Source: Brienomyrus brachyistius
Lineage: Eukaryota > Chordata > Actinopteri > Osteoglossiformes > Mormyridae
Length of the DNA: 64,000 bases
Direction of reading: 5' to 3'
Assembly: GCF_023856365.1 (NCBI RefSeq)
Contig: NC_064553.1
Span: forward strand, 19,183,453 to 19,247,452
This document shows, piece after piece, positions 10,720 through 22,777 of this stretch. How positions within the stretch are numbered: the first letter of the stretch is position 1; the number at the start of each line of letters is the position of its first letter. The notes beneath the pieces were generated by a model, which made no database searches, was not told where the DNA came from, and was given only the letters and a program-made list of their open reading frames with translations. Made by a program: the position numbers and the translations under genes.

Positions 10720-13700
10720 ACAGGAGTTCAAGAAGTTTATTGTCAGTTACACAGTAAAAAACATGTACACCTTAGAACTATGTCATGAAATTCTTACTTT
10801 GCTTGCTCACCTTCGAAAAAGATATAAAAATAGAATAAATAGTAATTAAAAAATTATAAAAATATAAGAATCATTCGATAAAGTGCACAGTGCTGAATGA
10901 CATTCAGTAAGAGTTGGATATGAATATAGATGTGGGATCAGATTAACTTGAGCTTTTAGCATTGTTCAAGAATCTGATTGCCCGGAGGAAAAAGCTTTTC
11001 ATCAGTTTTGTGGTGCGTGACTTTATGCTCCTGTAGCGTCCTCCTGAGGGGAGCGGTGTAAACACGATGCATTGGGGGTGTGTATTGTCTTTAATTACGT
11101 TGTGGGCCCTCTTGATGACCCTGCTGTTATAGATGTCCTGCAGAGAGGGGAAGGTTGTTCCAGAAATATACTGTGCAGTGTTAATTACACGCTGGAGAGC
11201 CTTCCTCTCCTGCACAGAGCAGTTGCCATACCATACGGTGATAGAACTGGTGATGACTCCCTACTGTACCCCTGTAGAAATTGGTTAGGATTTTGGTTGG
11301 CATGCCACATTTCCTCAACTTCCTCAAGAAGTACAGTCTTTTGTGTGCCTGGTTGATGAGTTGTTGTGTATTACGAGTCCAAACCAGATCCTCACTAATG
11401 TAAGTTCCAAGGAATTTGAAGATCTCCACTCTCTCCACTTCGGCCTCACAGATATGAATAGGAGTGTGCTGCGGCGACTTTTTCCTTGGGTCGATGATCA
11501 TCTCCTTGATTTTATCTGTGCTCAAAGTGAGGTCGTTTTTCTGACACCAGGTCACAAGTCCTATCATCTCAGTCTTATAGTCTGTCTCTCCGCCCCCACC
11601 CCCCCCCCAGTGATCAGCCCTATGACTGTGGTATCATCAGCAAATTCAATGATGCTTGTGTTCTTCTGAGAGGCCACGCAGTCAGGGGTGAACGGGGTGT
11701 AAAGCAGCGGACTCAGTACACAGCCTTGGGGGCAACTTGTGCTGATTCTTCTTGTGCCTGATGTCTGGTTGCCAATTCTCACTGACTGGGGTCTATCTGT
11801 GAGGAAATTCAGTACCCAGCTGCAGAGGGAGGATGTCAGGCCAAGTGAGACCAGCTTGTTGCACAGTTTCTGTAGGATAACTATTGAATGCTGAGCTATA
11901 ATCAATAAACAGCATCCTCACACATGTGCCTTGTCCTTTCAGGTGTGTGAGGATCGTTTGAATAGCAGCATTGGCTGCATCATCAGTGGACCGATTCTGG
12001 TGATGAGAATACTGTAGGGGGTTGAGGGTTGCTGGGACTGATTTCTGAATGTGTGCCATGACTAGTCTCTCAAAGTATTTCATCACAATAGGAGTGAGTG
12101 CAAAGGGACATCATTTAGACAGCTCACCTGTAATTTCTTTGGAAGGGGCACAGTGGTGGTAGCCTTAAAGCACGAAGGCACAAATACCTGTGCCAGAGAG
12201 AGGTTGAATATGCCTGTCAAAACCCCAATTTGACTCACATGAGCAGACTTTGAGCGTGCGCCCTGGAATGGAGTCTGGGCCTGTTGCCTTACGTGGGTTG
12301 ATTTGGCTCAAAAACCGATGCACCGCCGCTGTTGTCACTGACAATAGTTCACCATACGTGACTGGAAACTCTTCATGGCGATGAGTGTTAGGTGCCTCAA
12401 AGCAGGCATAGAACTCATTCAGCTCATCCGGTAGTGTGGCCTCTGGTTGTAGTCCTTGTCACATGCGATGGGAATCTGAAGTGGTGTAGTAATCCTCCAG
12501 TTTCAGTCTGTACTGTCTCTTGGCATGATTGATGGTTCTGCACAGATTGTATCTGGTCCTCTTGTAGCTATCTGCCTCACCAGAGACAAATGCAGCAGTG
12601 TGGGCACGTAGGTTGGATCGCACCTCCCCATTAATTCAAGGCTTATTATTTGGATAAAGCCTACAGTGTTTTGTGGGAACGATGATATAAAATCAGTAAA
12701 AACGCTGATATGCCCAGATACAGCAGCAGCATACTGTGCTCCTCCAAGTCGACAGTGGATTCTCCCCTCAGAGAGGCAGTTTTAAAGACGACTTAGTTAG
12801 TACTCTCAAAGCAGTCCTGAAGAGTTTCCTCCATTTATTCATTCCATACCTTGATAATTTTACATACTGGAGCTCTCTTGAGGAGTTGTATGTAGACTGG
12901 ATACAGGAACACAGACAGATGATCCGACTTGCCAAAGTGGGGGCGTGGTACTGCTCTTTAGACGTCCTTCACGTTGCTGTAGATTTGGTCAAGAGTTAGA
13001 TATTTTTTGCTGGTAATATTTGGGGAAAACCTTCCTCAGGTTGCAATGATTAAAATCTTCAGCCACAATGAAAACAGCATCAGGGTGGACAGACTCACAT
13101 CTGCTGATAACATCGTGCAGCACCCTGAGTGAAGTCACGTGACCCGCCCGTGGTGGAATGTAAACAGACACCAGATACACAGCATTGAACTCCCTCGGCA
13201 GGTAAAAAGGTCTGAATTTAACCATAAACAGTTCAATGTCAGTGGAACAGAATCTTTCAACTACCTGTACATACACACACACCATCTCTTGTTCACATAT
13301 AAACAAATGCCTCCTCCTCTGTTCTTCTCGGAGGTTGATTTACGGTCTCCGCGGTGCAGGGAATGTATGTGCAGCTGTAGCACAGAGTCCGGTATACTGT
13401 CCGACAGCCAGGTTTCCAGGGAACATGAGAGCACAATAATCCCTTATCTCATGCTGTGTGATTACCCTGGTTCTCAGCTCATCCATTTTGTTTTAAAACA
13501 AGCGGACATTAGCTAGTAACAGGCTAGGCAGCATTGGTTTTGTAGCTCTAGCCTCTAGTCTCGTGCAGCCCACCTCTCTTTCCTCATTTCCGCTTTGGGC
13601 GTGCTGAGTGTCATCTTCACCACTCATGGGAGACCGGGCCTGCTGGACCTTCCCGGCTGATGTTGGCTGTATAAGTCCAGCCTCTGAGAAAAATCAAAGT

Positions 13701-13790
13701 CAGACGAGCTTGTTTCTGGCACATTATAAGCTCTGCCAATGTCGAGAAGTTCTGCAGGACTGTATCACAATGTTGCACAGGCTGGGTGTA
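10720..13790 (-). mobile_element. L2/CR1-like LINE, minus strand, nearly full ORF2 but decayed
   Basis: Reading right to left, the order is endonuclease, reverse transcriptase, C-terminal domain and 3' end. An apurinic-type endonuclease piece (FRPFYLPREF, VYIPPRAGHV, HPDAVFIVAEDFNH) lies at 13306-12989. Reverse transcriptase pieces follow (FIDYSSAFN near 11900, [18 protein letters not shown] and FADDTTVIG at about 11740-11620, then LSTDKIKEMIIDP and FKFLGTYI). The C-terminus has LPSLQDIYN-like and PSGGRYRSIKSRT sequence (11215-10943). The 3' end near 10720-10760 contains TTTATTGTCA, typical of L2-type tails in fish. Frameshifts separate the blocks. The region 12090-12990 is the linking ORF2 sequence with stops. 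Confidence 0.8.
10943..13306 (-). pseudogene. LINE ORF2 (endonuclease and reverse transcriptase), broken
   Basis: The protein would nick target DNA and copy the LINE RNA. Visible frames on the minus strand are 13306-12989 (endonuclease), 12086-11793 and 11905-11564 (palm of the reverse transcriptase, with the catalytic FADD motif intact), 11567-11181 (thumb) and 11215-10943 (C-terminus). At least four frame changes separate them, so no functional product is possible. Confidence 0.75.
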
Positions 13791-13892
13791 TGTTTAAAAG
13801 GCAAGATAGCACTAAAACAAAAAAGAAAACACTTTGAAGTTTTTGGACTGAATGATTTGGTATTTTACATTTATGTTTATTTTCAATATGTC

Positions 13893-13953
13893 CTATTCTA
13901 TTCTATTCTATTCTATTCTATTCTATTCTATTCTATTCTATTCTATTCTATTC
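13893..13953. repeat. (ATTCT)n microsatellite
   Basis: About twelve uninterrupted ATTCT units, 138 bases upstream of the last astrotactin exon. Open frames crossing it (13608-14042) are artefacts of the repeat. Confidence 0.95.
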
Positions 13954-14090
13954 TCAAACATCTCAAAGGCATCAATGCTCTTCCTGTCCTGCTTCTTACA
14001 CTTCTTACACTTACACTGTGTCTTCTGGCATTTACAGATTAAGCTTAGTGTCAGTTTATTATGATGTGATATTCTATGTTTCCAATGCAG

Positions 14091-14328
14091 GAAAGCTGGG
14101 CTCATCCTGTCGCAGCTAAATGACGTGAGCGGCTGGTGCAAGCGACTTCTGCAGGAGCCCAAGATCGGCTTACGAAGAGTAGCTATCAAATACCTGGCCT
14201 GCCGTTACACCGACACGAAGGCTGTCACCCTCAACTGGCTGAACCTTGGGCAGGATGTACGCAAGGCCTGTGAGGAACAGCACCTGTCTGTACTGTACAA
14301 TGATTACGGAGACCCAAAAGAACTGTAA
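14091..14328 (+). CDS. astn1: Astrotactin, last coding exon with stop codon
   Basis: The exon completes the annexin-like C-terminal region: it begins [20 protein letters not shown] and ends [10 protein letters not shown] followed by TAA at 14326-14328. The acceptor TTCCAATGCAG and the incoming phase (one base to finish an Arg codon) join it perfectly to 8720. It contains [20 protein letters not shown] and a lone Met-free C-terminal helix. I see no frame defect. Everything after 14328 is 3' UTR and then intergenic DNA. Confidence 0.8.
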
Positions 14329-15545
14329 CTGAGGAGCAGGAAGTGTGTAGTTTCCAGTAGCTGTTTGGACTGACTGATTTGGGATTTTACATTTGATGAA
14401 ACTAGTAAACCCCAACTAATATGATTGATTATTAAAGTACAAGGATAGCATCTGCAATGCTTCCATTAGTTATGTTAGTGGATATTTTCTTAAGTAGCTA
14501 CTGTATGACTGAAGTGGCTGATTCTTCTTAAAACTTTGGAGGCTTACATTTTTGTAAATAAGAATCTTCTAACATACTAAGATGTTCTCTTTAAGTGTTT
14601 ATAAGGTCTTTAGTGCATACTGATGTGGAAAGTTAGTGAAAGGGGAGCCCGATAACACAAAAAACTCTTTAGAAATGTAAATTACACCAGGAGTTTTATT
14701 TACCATAATGTTGGTTGTAGTATTTAAAGTTTAGAGCTGTTGTACAGATGTTTTTAGTGGAAACTGTATTATGTATCTTTGGTAGGGGGGGTCATTTACA
14801 TAATATGTTTTGGTCTGTGTTTTTAATCTCAGCATATACATGAAATATCTTTGTGGAATATAATTTCAGTTACCCTAACCACAGGAATCCGCACCTGTAT
14901 ACCAGTAAAAAATACACTCCTGCAAAATACGAGGCTACACATTTAAGTGAAAATCCACTTTTACTGTACTATAAAAATAGGAACAATAAAACACAGTGGA
15001 TTATGTTGAAGTCTGCACTTTTTCCATTTTATCTGGTGGAGCAGTATATTTTAAATAGTGGACCCAGTCTCCGGAGGTCTTTATTATCTGTGAATTTGCA
15101 GTTCTGCTTTTTCCCCTCGTGGTTATTGTGGAAAGTAAATTAACAGCTGCTATTTGGGGAAGAGCTGCTGCTAAATCCAATACATAAAAATATATATACT
15201 TTATCAGCATAAGTCTTTGAAATGGTGGTATCAAAATGCATTATAGTGGGTATGATTCATTTAAAACTGATTTTATTATTATTATTACTTTAACCTTCAT
15301 TACTTTTCTTGCAGCGGTAAAACATCTTTTCTTTAATGGAAAATATCTAACAAAGAAGTGTTTTTAATCACTCTATTGAACTAAGATGGTAGTTTAATAC
15401 TTCAAATACAAGTGGAATGCCTTTGTTTAAAAAAAATCATGTATATGTCTCTTTTATTAATGTTCATATTCTAGGATAAACTCAGCTGGTTCCACTCTCT
15501 CTATATATACCAGTCCTGTCAGAGCTAACAGGGAGTGGAAGTACT
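14329..15545 (+). other. Astrotactin 3' UTR and downstream AT-rich DNA
   Basis: AT-rich sequence without coding signal follows the stop codon. An AATAAA lies at 14985-14990 and could be a poly(A) signal; other AT-rich variants occur further on, and another AATAAA is at about 20468. I cannot place the true end of the transcript. Confidence 0.4.
14985..14990 (+). terminator. Candidate poly(A) signal of the astrotactin gene
   Basis: A canonical AATAAA 657 bases after the stop codon. It is the first canonical hexamer I noted after the stop; use is unproven. Confidence 0.3.
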
Positions 15546-16069
15546 TGTGACGGGAGTGTGAGACAGAGGGCTTCCTTACAGAAGTCAAAAATCATGGTCC
15601 AGGTCAAAAAATGGAGAGGCCAAACAGTCAGTGAACAGAGGAGGAAGTCAAGAAACAGGCAAGGGTCGAGAGATGCACAAACAGACAGTTAGAGGGACAG
15701 GCAAGCAAAGAGTTAGAGGAACAGGCAGACCTGGGGTGCAAAAGACAAAAACATAATCAAAGGAGCCAGGCAGCAAAACAATTGGGTAACTGCTTGAACT
15801 CTCAGATGCTGAGATCTTGTGCTTGAGAACTGACTTACAGGAAGTACAATACCAGCAGCAATCAAGAGAAAGCCTTGACAGTTGGAGAGGGGCATGGTTG
15901 TAAATAAGAATCGAGCAATCGAGCGAGCAATCCCGAGGCACATATTAAGTCAGACTAAGACAGATTAAGTTCACAGATGGGGATGGGGCAGGGGCATGGC
16001 TGCTGTGACAGGGAATCTCAGTGGCAAGGGTATGACGTCAACAGGGTTCCTTTGGGCTGATTCCTGACA
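15546..16069. repeat. Solo LTR with target-site duplication
   Basis: The segment starts TGTGACGGG and ends CCTGACA, the TG...CA ends of an LTR on either strand. It is flanked by GTACT (15541-15545) and GTGCT (16070-16074), a 5-bp duplication with one mismatch. On the minus strand it starts TGTCAGGAATC. No internal retroelement sequence is attached. Confidence 0.55.
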
Positions 16070-16279
16070 GTGCTAGATAAATGTTGGTGGATATGAATAC
16101 TGCTCACATCATACCCATCGTTACTGTCTAATAGCTTAGCTTCCAGCATCCCTGCCAGCAGTGGCACCATTGACTCTCTCTCTCTGTCTCATCACTATCC
16201 CACAGCTTTGGTGGGTCCTCTGTGCATTGCAGAGGGTTTCTGATTCTGTTCAAGCTGTATATTCGGCATAACACAATTT

Positions 16280-16865
16280 GTTTCAGATATTGATCAGGTT
16301 GACTTGGTCATTACTCTCCTGACGAGGCAAAAATGCACTCTGGTACTATTCTACCAGCAGAGCCTGGTGTCGTGATAATTTTATGCCTTCATCACATACA
16401 TGAGGGAGGTCTTCAGTCACCCACTACAAAGGAAAGAAGTCAGCAACCAGCTGTTCGAGCTCCGTGAGTGATCACATTTGCCAGCTGAATTGGTCTTTGA
16501 GTTCCATACCTGGGGTGCCTCAAGTGGATGAATTGGATATTCATTACCATGCACTGCCATTATGAGTACTTGGTCTTGCCATTCAGGCTGTCCAGAGTCT
16601 TTTATAAATTCTATCTTTCAAGACCTCATTGACCTGTGCTTTATAGTATCTATTAATGATTTCTCTACTAACACATGTGCCATGTCCATTCGGTGCTGAA
16701 ATGGCTCTGTAAAACACTTCCTCTTTGTAACGACTGAGAAGTATGAATTCCGTGTTCAACACCTGACCTTTGTAATACCATTCAGTTGGGAGTTGGAGGA
16801 GAAGCTCGCATGCACATTGCAGCAAGACCCAATTCCATTGGACACACCTGCTAGTAAGCAATTAG
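16280..16865 (+). pseudogene. Gypsy gag and reverse-transcriptase fragments, heavily decayed
   Basis: In shifting plus frames I read a Gag-like piece (REVFSHPLQRKEVSNQLFELRE, spread over about 16395-16470) and then a piece resembling the thumb side of a Gypsy reverse transcriptase (stretches resembling FQDLIDLC, SVKHFLFVTTEKYEFRVQ; about 16600-16770). The parts between them in an intact element are missing. Stops are frequent. Assignment rests on pattern recognition only. Confidence 0.4.
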
Positions 16866-17031
16866 TAGACATAGAAGCATGGGGCATATTCCATCTATAG
16901 TAAAAAAAAATCACCATCATCAAAAGTGAACATATGTGGATTTAATTGGACAGCAACGGTATGGTTATTCTTCCAGTGAGACTACAGCCATATCTCAAAC
17001 AATAATTCATACAGTGTATTCAGTGACATAT

Positions 17032-17169
17032 CACTGTCCATTATTAGGTACACACAACTTGTACTGGGTAGGACCCACTTTGCCTCCAGAACTCCTTCAA
17101 GGGTTGAAAAAGTGCTATTGACTGATTGTTTTTCTTTATTGCACCATTCTCTGTAAACTCTAGACACTG

Positions 17170-17205
<36 letters not shown>

Positions 17206-17395
17206 CCTAGTAGACTGAATGTTTCCCAGATCAGGCATCTTACCTATTCCAGTGCTTAGCCAAACAGTCACTTAACCTGGTGACCCTGTCTGCATATTGT
17301 TATTTTCCAATTTTACAGGCACATGATTTACTGTTTAATGCAAACAGCATGCTCCTCTAAACATTAAAATATGCACCTAATGTACCACTAAGTGT
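17032..17395. mobile_element. Non-autonomous DNA transposon fragment
   Basis: The left end has CATTATTAGGTACACAC, and the right end has the roughly inverted TGCACCTAATGTACCAC (17371-17388). The left part resembles a repeat widespread in fish (TATTAGGTACAC ... GGACCCACTTTGCCTCCAGAAC). A TG microsatellite lies inside at 17174-17201. The superfamily is not clear. Confidence 0.4.
17174..17201. repeat. (TG)n microsatellite
   Basis: Fourteen uninterrupted TG units are seen directly. Confidence 0.95.
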
Positions 17396-17864
17396 ATATT
17401 ATTATTCAGTGGATATAAGAAGTGTACACACCCCTGTTCATAATTTCCAAACTTTTCCCACCTTTAATGTGATTTATGACCTGTACACTTCATTTGAAAA
17501 ACAAATATGTTACAGGGAAAAATCTATATTAAACAGTAAGTTGGTTGCATAAGTGTGCACCCCTTAAACTTGTTGAAGCACTGTTTGATTGAATTACAGC
17601 ATTCAGCCTTTTTTTGTATAGGAGTCTATCAGCACGTCACATCTTGACTTGGCAATATTTGCCCACTCTTCCTTGCAAAATCATACCAAATCTGTCAGAT
17701 TGCGAGGGCGTCTCCTGTGCACAGCTCTCTTCTGGTCACCCCGCAGTTCTGGGCTCTGGTTGGGCCATTCCAAAACTTTAATTTTCTTCTGGTGAAGCCA
17801 TTCTTTTGTTGATTTAGATGTGTGCTTGGGGTCATTGTCATACTGAAAGGTGAAATTTTGAAAA

Positions 17865-18183
17865 GCACTGCAGGACAAAAGCAATCAAAATCATTCAAGA
17901 CCCTTCCCACCGCCTCATGACAAGAACAGGGAGACTCAGGAGCTTTTATCTTCAGGGCATAAGGCTCCTCAACCAAGACATGCTTCACTCTGCCCGCACT
18001 GGACAAGCACAATGCCACTTTAAATCCTAATTACTTGAATAGTTCATATTACTTCTTTGCTATTTGGTTATTGGATTTAATTTTTAGTTTTAGTTTAGTC
18101 TTTCAAAACTGTTTTTATTTATATTATTTAAATCTGCACACAGACTCAGGAGTGATTCAGGGCTACATTGCATCTTGAATCTT
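17865..18183 (+). mobile_element. 3' end of an L2-like LINE, inserted in the Tc1 element
   Basis: The plus frame at about 17886-17980 reads KIIQDPSHRLMTRTGRLRS and then QGIRLLNQDM, the C-terminal signature of L2-type ORF2 with a small deletion. It ends with a short ATCTTGA-type repeat (18165-18183), as such LINEs do. It is 5'-truncated. Confidence 0.6.
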
Positions 18184-18186
18184 GAA

Positions 18187-18822
18187 ATGCAGTATAAATC
18201 CGTTATAGTGGACTCGCATATAACGGAATATTGTCTATAACAGACGTGGTCCACTGCTCCCAGCCATGCGCCTTTACGAACATGCAGAAAAAACACTGGA
18301 TATAGGGGACTCGCATATAACACAATTTCACTTATAACGGACAAACAATTTGGTGCCCAGGGCCACTTTTAGCTGTAGTTTTGTTTGGCTATGGACATGC
18401 AGGCTCCGCCTACAAGGCACGTGGCGTGCTGGTGATATCCAGTGTAGAAACGTAGTCAGGATTATGAATAGTCACGCTCTATAAAAGGGCATGGTGTAAC
18501 AGCAGGCAGCACTGATTGGTCCGTGTGGCTGTCCATCACCAGGTATGCTGTTGCTCGGCAGACGATGCTCACAGCTGGAGGGATGCAGTAAGCAATGAGG
18601 TCAAGGTTACTACAGTACCATACAGTCAGGTAAAGTTGGATTACTACATGTACAATAAAGTTATCTATGCCACAAGTGTGTCTCCTGGGGTGTGGCATGA
18701 GTAAATGGTGTCCTGTAGTTGTGTTCTGGGCATACAGCAACTCTGGATATAACTGACTTTGGATATAATGGACTGTTTTGCCAGATCCCTTAAAGTCCTT
18801 TAAAATGGGATTGTACTGTACC
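18187..18822. mobile_element. Tigger/pogo-like MITE
   Basis: The ends read CAGTATAAATCCG at left and, on the opposite strand, CAGTACAATCCCA at right. Sub-terminal inverted motifs (GGATATA, ATATAACGGA) repeat inside both ends. CAGT ends and CTATAACGGA-like motifs suggest a pogo-type element. About 636 bp, with no coding capacity. Confidence 0.5.
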
Positions 18823-19454
18823 TGTTCATCTTCAGCTTTCTAGCAGACACCTGAAGGTTTTGGGCCAAAATTGACTGGTATTTGTAACTGTTCATAATTC
18901 CCTTCACCTTGACAAAAGCCCCAGTTCCAGCTGAAGAAAAACAACCCCAAGAATGATGCTGCCACCACTGCGCTTCACCAAGGGCATGGTCTTGTTTTGG
19001 TGAAGCAGTGATGTTTTTGTGCTAAACGTACCTTTTGGAATCGTGGCCAAAAAAACTTGGTTTCATCAGACCATAAGACATTTTCCCACATGGTTTTGGA
19101 AGACAATGTTTTTTGTTTTTTGCTAAATTTAGCCGGAGCTGGATGTTTTCCTTTGTAAGAAAAGGCTTCTGTCTTCTGTGACCCTACCCCATAGTCCATA
19201 CATATGGAGAACATGGGAGATTGTTGTCACAACAACAATCAGAAATTCCTGCAGCTCTTTCAGTGTCGCTATAGGCCTCTCGGCAGCCTCCCCGAGCAGT
19301 TTTTGTCTTGTATTTTGTCCAATTCTCAGTAATATCACTGTTGTTCCATATTTTCTTCACTTCTTCATGACTATCTTCATGGAACCTGAGTTCCATTGTC
19401 TATCTAATGCTGTTGAAATATTTTTGTACCCTTTTCCTGACTGATATCTTTCAA

Positions 19455-19960
19455 CTATGGGTGCTTTTCCACCGCACCAGGTACCGTACTTTCGGTACTT
19501 CCATAAAGTGCCAAAAGTATGGTACTTCTTTTGTGACGTTTTTCCACTGGCATAAAAACTGGTAACTGGCCAAATGACATCATCAGTGACCGCTCCTGAC
19601 TGACATCACACAGCGTCCTGCGGTATTTCTTCCGCTGTATTTAAACATGTTATTATGATCCTTCACTTTCCTGTAGTCCTGCTTAAGTTTTTCTATTTTC
19701 AAGCGGCATTGTTCGTTGTTTCGTGTGTGCACCATTTTCTCCAAGCAGCTTGCTATTACAGCTTGCTATTTGTCCCTCCTTCCATTTAACTTTTTTATAT
19801 TTTTGTTTCTACTGTTTTTTATTTTGTTTCTCGCTGTTCGCTGTGTGTTTCAAAAGATGCCGGTTGTATTTTTATTTGCATAGCCAATTGACAGCAAATA
19901 CATTTGCCAGTCCCACCCCAAACTACCGAAGTACCAAAGAAGTGACAATGGACCAAACCA
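19455..19960. mobile_element. Probable MITE starting GGGTGCTTTTCCACC
   Basis: The left end GGGTGCTTTTCCACCGCACC, followed by repeated GGTACC/CGGTACTT motifs, looks like a PIF/Harbinger-type or hAT-type MITE of fish. The right end (ACCGAAGTACC near 19924) is only a partial inverted match. Class and right boundary are uncertain. Confidence 0.35.
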
Positions 19961-21608
19961 TATGATATGGGGATTGGAAGGCAGGGGATTTTAATTTGGC
20001 ACAAAAAACATCAGGCAAAGCAGATCTCAACCACAATAGTGTGAGCACAAAGGGAAATGCAAAAGAAATCAGGATATGGCTACATATAATGGACTAAATG
20101 AAACTGTTGTAGAATGACTGGTAATGCATCACATTTGAGCTAGATGAGTGTGCCTGAAGTCTGCTGTTTCTGTCTTCATTTGCTGTGCCCCCATCCTTCT
20201 ACGAAAATATTTAATACTTTGTTCATATATAGAACAGTAATAACTGAGACTGGTACATATTTTGTTAGTTGCATGTATTACCTATGACTTGAGAGATTTA
20301 TGCAAAGGAAATCAGTGAGAAATGGTTTATAGTCAAAACTGCGAATGTGGTTTGAAAGGCCTCCACATTGGGTGACTGGAAGCTGAAGCTGAAGTTTCTG
20401 TATAAGTGGTAGTATTTGGAAATTGCATTCACTGATCAAAAAATAGTTTTGTTGCTTTCTCTATTCCAATAAAATGTCAAATGTTACCGTTTTAGGTTTC
20501 TGGAATTTCTCGTTCCTTTTTTATGATTTTATTGGATACAGTTGTTTTTACACTCTTTTGACACACAATACCAAAACAACATTATTTAAGTATTAAAAAA
20601 GGAAGGATGATTATATTTCTCAGAAACTTTTTGAAAATCTTTGTTTACCTTGCAATGTAAGGTTTAAAACAAACACATTACGCGCTATTGAATTTCTATT
20701 TTTGCTATTTCAAATAATAAAGAAAGTATAATAAATTGTCAGTGTTCTAAATAAGAGGTTTGTGAGACCAACCAGCTGCAGTGTTACATTCTGTTTCTAC
20801 CTTATGAAAATTTTTTTATACTTAGTGAAAATGTTCATCAAACAGAAAAGTAATACTTTTAAAATAAATATTTATGTGCTGTACTTTTGATCTGTTCACC
20901 GTGGCCCTTTATTATCTAAAAATGTAACTGATTCCACATCTTTGGTTTTGTCTTTCATAAATATCTGGGCAGGTATTTAACTTTTAATACAGTTATTCTT
21001 GTAAAAACACTATGGAATTTGTTGGGAAGAAATAATAAACATTATTGGTTCATATTTTCATGTTTTGCCCATAGTATAATGTAGATCATTTCAAAAGTAA
21101 TTGTTTTGAGCATAAGCGCAAAACATAATTTTTGTATCCAGTAAACTGTAATTTATAAATACATATTTCAAAATTTTACACCTTAACAAAGGGAATCCAC
21201 CCTAGAGAAGGCTTGGTCACCAAAGCTGTGGAGTTTGGAAGGATGTTAGGTTTATCCACTCAGATTTGTTTGATGTTCAGTCTTCACCCCTTTCTCTCTT
21301 GAATATGTAGCCCCTGTAAAGAACAGGTCAGCCCCAGCCACTCGCTCCTGCCTGTGGTTCACGCCTCAACTCAGTCATCATCAGAATGTTACGTCATCCC
21401 TTGGCTATTAGTTTATATTCAAAATTTCATAGAAGAGAGGTATTCTACTGCTTTTAGTTTACATAACCTAGGTCCCTTTCTGAGGACTCTTCATTAGAAT
21501 GCATAATGTTGACATGCAAACACGTAATAAGCCAGTAAAATTATCCATCAAGCACATTTTTGTAGTTTGAAATGAATATCAAGCAATCTTGCATGTTTAT
21601 TTGTCTGA
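19961..21608. other. AT-rich intergenic DNA
   Basis: I see no coding sequence, inverted repeats or tandem repeats that I can name here. A possible poly(A) hexamer AATAAA occurs at about 20468. Confidence 0.5.
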
Positions 21609-21648
21609 AAATATAGTCTCTACAGTGGTATAAAAAAAGTATGTGAAC

Positions 21649-22777
21649 CGCCTGTACCCCCTCTGCGGGCCTCCTTGTACGAGGGTTGGTGCCCCCTTTA
21701 GACCCTCGTGGGCTCCCTATCGGGTTAGGCGTGTGGTTGTCTCGGGGACGTATGACCATGGGTCCTTGTGCCTTGGGGGCGGCGGGGTGGCCTCGGTTGG
21801 CTGGTTCCCCCTGCCTTCGCCTTGGGCCTGGGGGGGGGTCAGTCACCCTCACATCCCCTGACAGCATCAAATGCCAGCACATCCAATGACAAATCAGTTC
21901 ACACCTACACTTGCACATACAAAAATTGGCGCATAATAGGTTGAGCGATCAGTATCATTATTATTATTGTTTATTTTTAACGTATGTATATGTGTAGGAT
22001 CATGGGTGTGTGTATGCTACATATATCCATCCATCCAACCATTTATCTTACTGGGTCGCGGGGGGTCTGGAGCTTATCCCAGAAGCAATGGGCACGAGGC
22101 AGGGAACAACCCAGGATGGGGAACCAGCCCATCGCAGGGCACACTCACACACCATTCACTCACACATGCACACCTACGGGCAATTTAGCAACTCCAATTA
22201 GCCTCAGCATGTTTTTGGACTGTGGGGGGAAACCGGAGAACCCGGAGAAAACCCCTCGACGACATGGGGAGAACATGCAAACTCCACACACGTGACCCAG
22301 GCGGAGACTCGAACCCGGGTCCCAGAGGTATGAGGCAACAGTGCTAACCACTGCACCACCATGCCGCCCCCTGCTACATATATATAATACCTATTTGTAA
22401 CATTACCATTATTAGTATTTGTTGTTGATATTGTTGCTTATATAATTTTTGTTGTTTGATGTCCTTGTAATGAGTGTTATGTTTCTTATGGTTGTTTGTA
22501 CTCTGTATTCCCCTACACTTTGTTTTCTCCATCCCACCTTTAATACTATTCTTATTATTATTTCTGTTTACATTTTTTTTATTTTTTTTTCTCCTCCATG
22601 GTGATTAATGTCTGTTATTGCTACGATTGTTGTGTCGGTGTCCCCCTTTCTCCCCCCCCCCCCTTTTTTATTTTTTTTTTAAATCACGGTACTAGGACAG
22701 GTGAGTTTGGAGTGGCTTAATATAAAATAAAGTTGTCCTCTAAAGAGGGGGCTTGGTGGTGGCAATAAACTTTTTTT
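21649..22777 (+). mobile_element. Truncated LINE 3' region with 15-bp target-site duplication
   Basis: The insert is bounded by a perfect 15-bp direct repeat (AAAAAGTATGTGAAC at 21634-21648 and 22778-22792), the mark of target-primed retrotransposition. Its left part is GC-rich, and its right end (AATAAAGTTGTCC ... GGCAATAAACTTTTTTT) looks like a LINE 3' UTR. There is no ORF and the clade is unknown. A SINE sits inside it. Confidence 0.55.
22027..22371 (-). mobile_element. Full-length tRNA-derived SINE, minus strand
   Basis: On the minus strand the head reads GGCGGCATGGTGGTGCAGTG, with an A box (TGGTGCAGTGG) and a B box (GGTTCGAGTCT) about 45 bases later. A 250-bp body follows, with a GGAT-repeat tail at 22027-22040. 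A perfect 12-bp duplication, TGCTACATATAT, flanks it (22015-22026 and 22372-22383). It lies within the LINE insert. Confidence 0.85.

Larger units (their letters stand above)
8721..14090 (+). other. Last astrotactin intron, with mariner and LINE insertions
   Basis: A GT-AG intron, with donor GTAATC and acceptor TTCCAATGCAG. It contains an ATCC microsatellite (8785-8814), a mariner-like element (8868-10056), a minus-strand LINE (10720-13790) and an ATTCT microsatellite (13893-13953). From 10057 to 10720 I see nothing recognisable. Confidence 0.8.
17405..19450 (-). mobile_element. Tc1-like transposon, minus strand, split by two later insertions
   Basis: The left end (GTGTACACACCCCTGTTC, 17421-17438) is the start of a known fish Tc1 type. 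Minus-strand coding pieces are 17884-17690 ([17 protein letters not shown], then WPNQSPEL, the second and third DDE blocks) and 19338-18975 (WTKYKTKTARG, then ENVLWSDETKFFWP, the first DDE block). The two parts would be contiguous in an intact element; here 17865-18822 holds a LINE tail and a Tigger-like MITE. The element is dead: the DDE blocks are in different frames and the C-terminal IEN part is missing. Confidence 0.7.

Noticed and set aside
13608..14042. 144-codon frame before the last astrotactin exon
   Set aside because: It runs through LINE sequence and an ATTCT microsatellite and has no homologous segment.
22300..22371. A tRNA gene on the minus strand
   Set aside because: A and B boxes are present but the sequence does not form a tRNA acceptor or anticodon arm by eye; it continues into a SINE body with target duplications.
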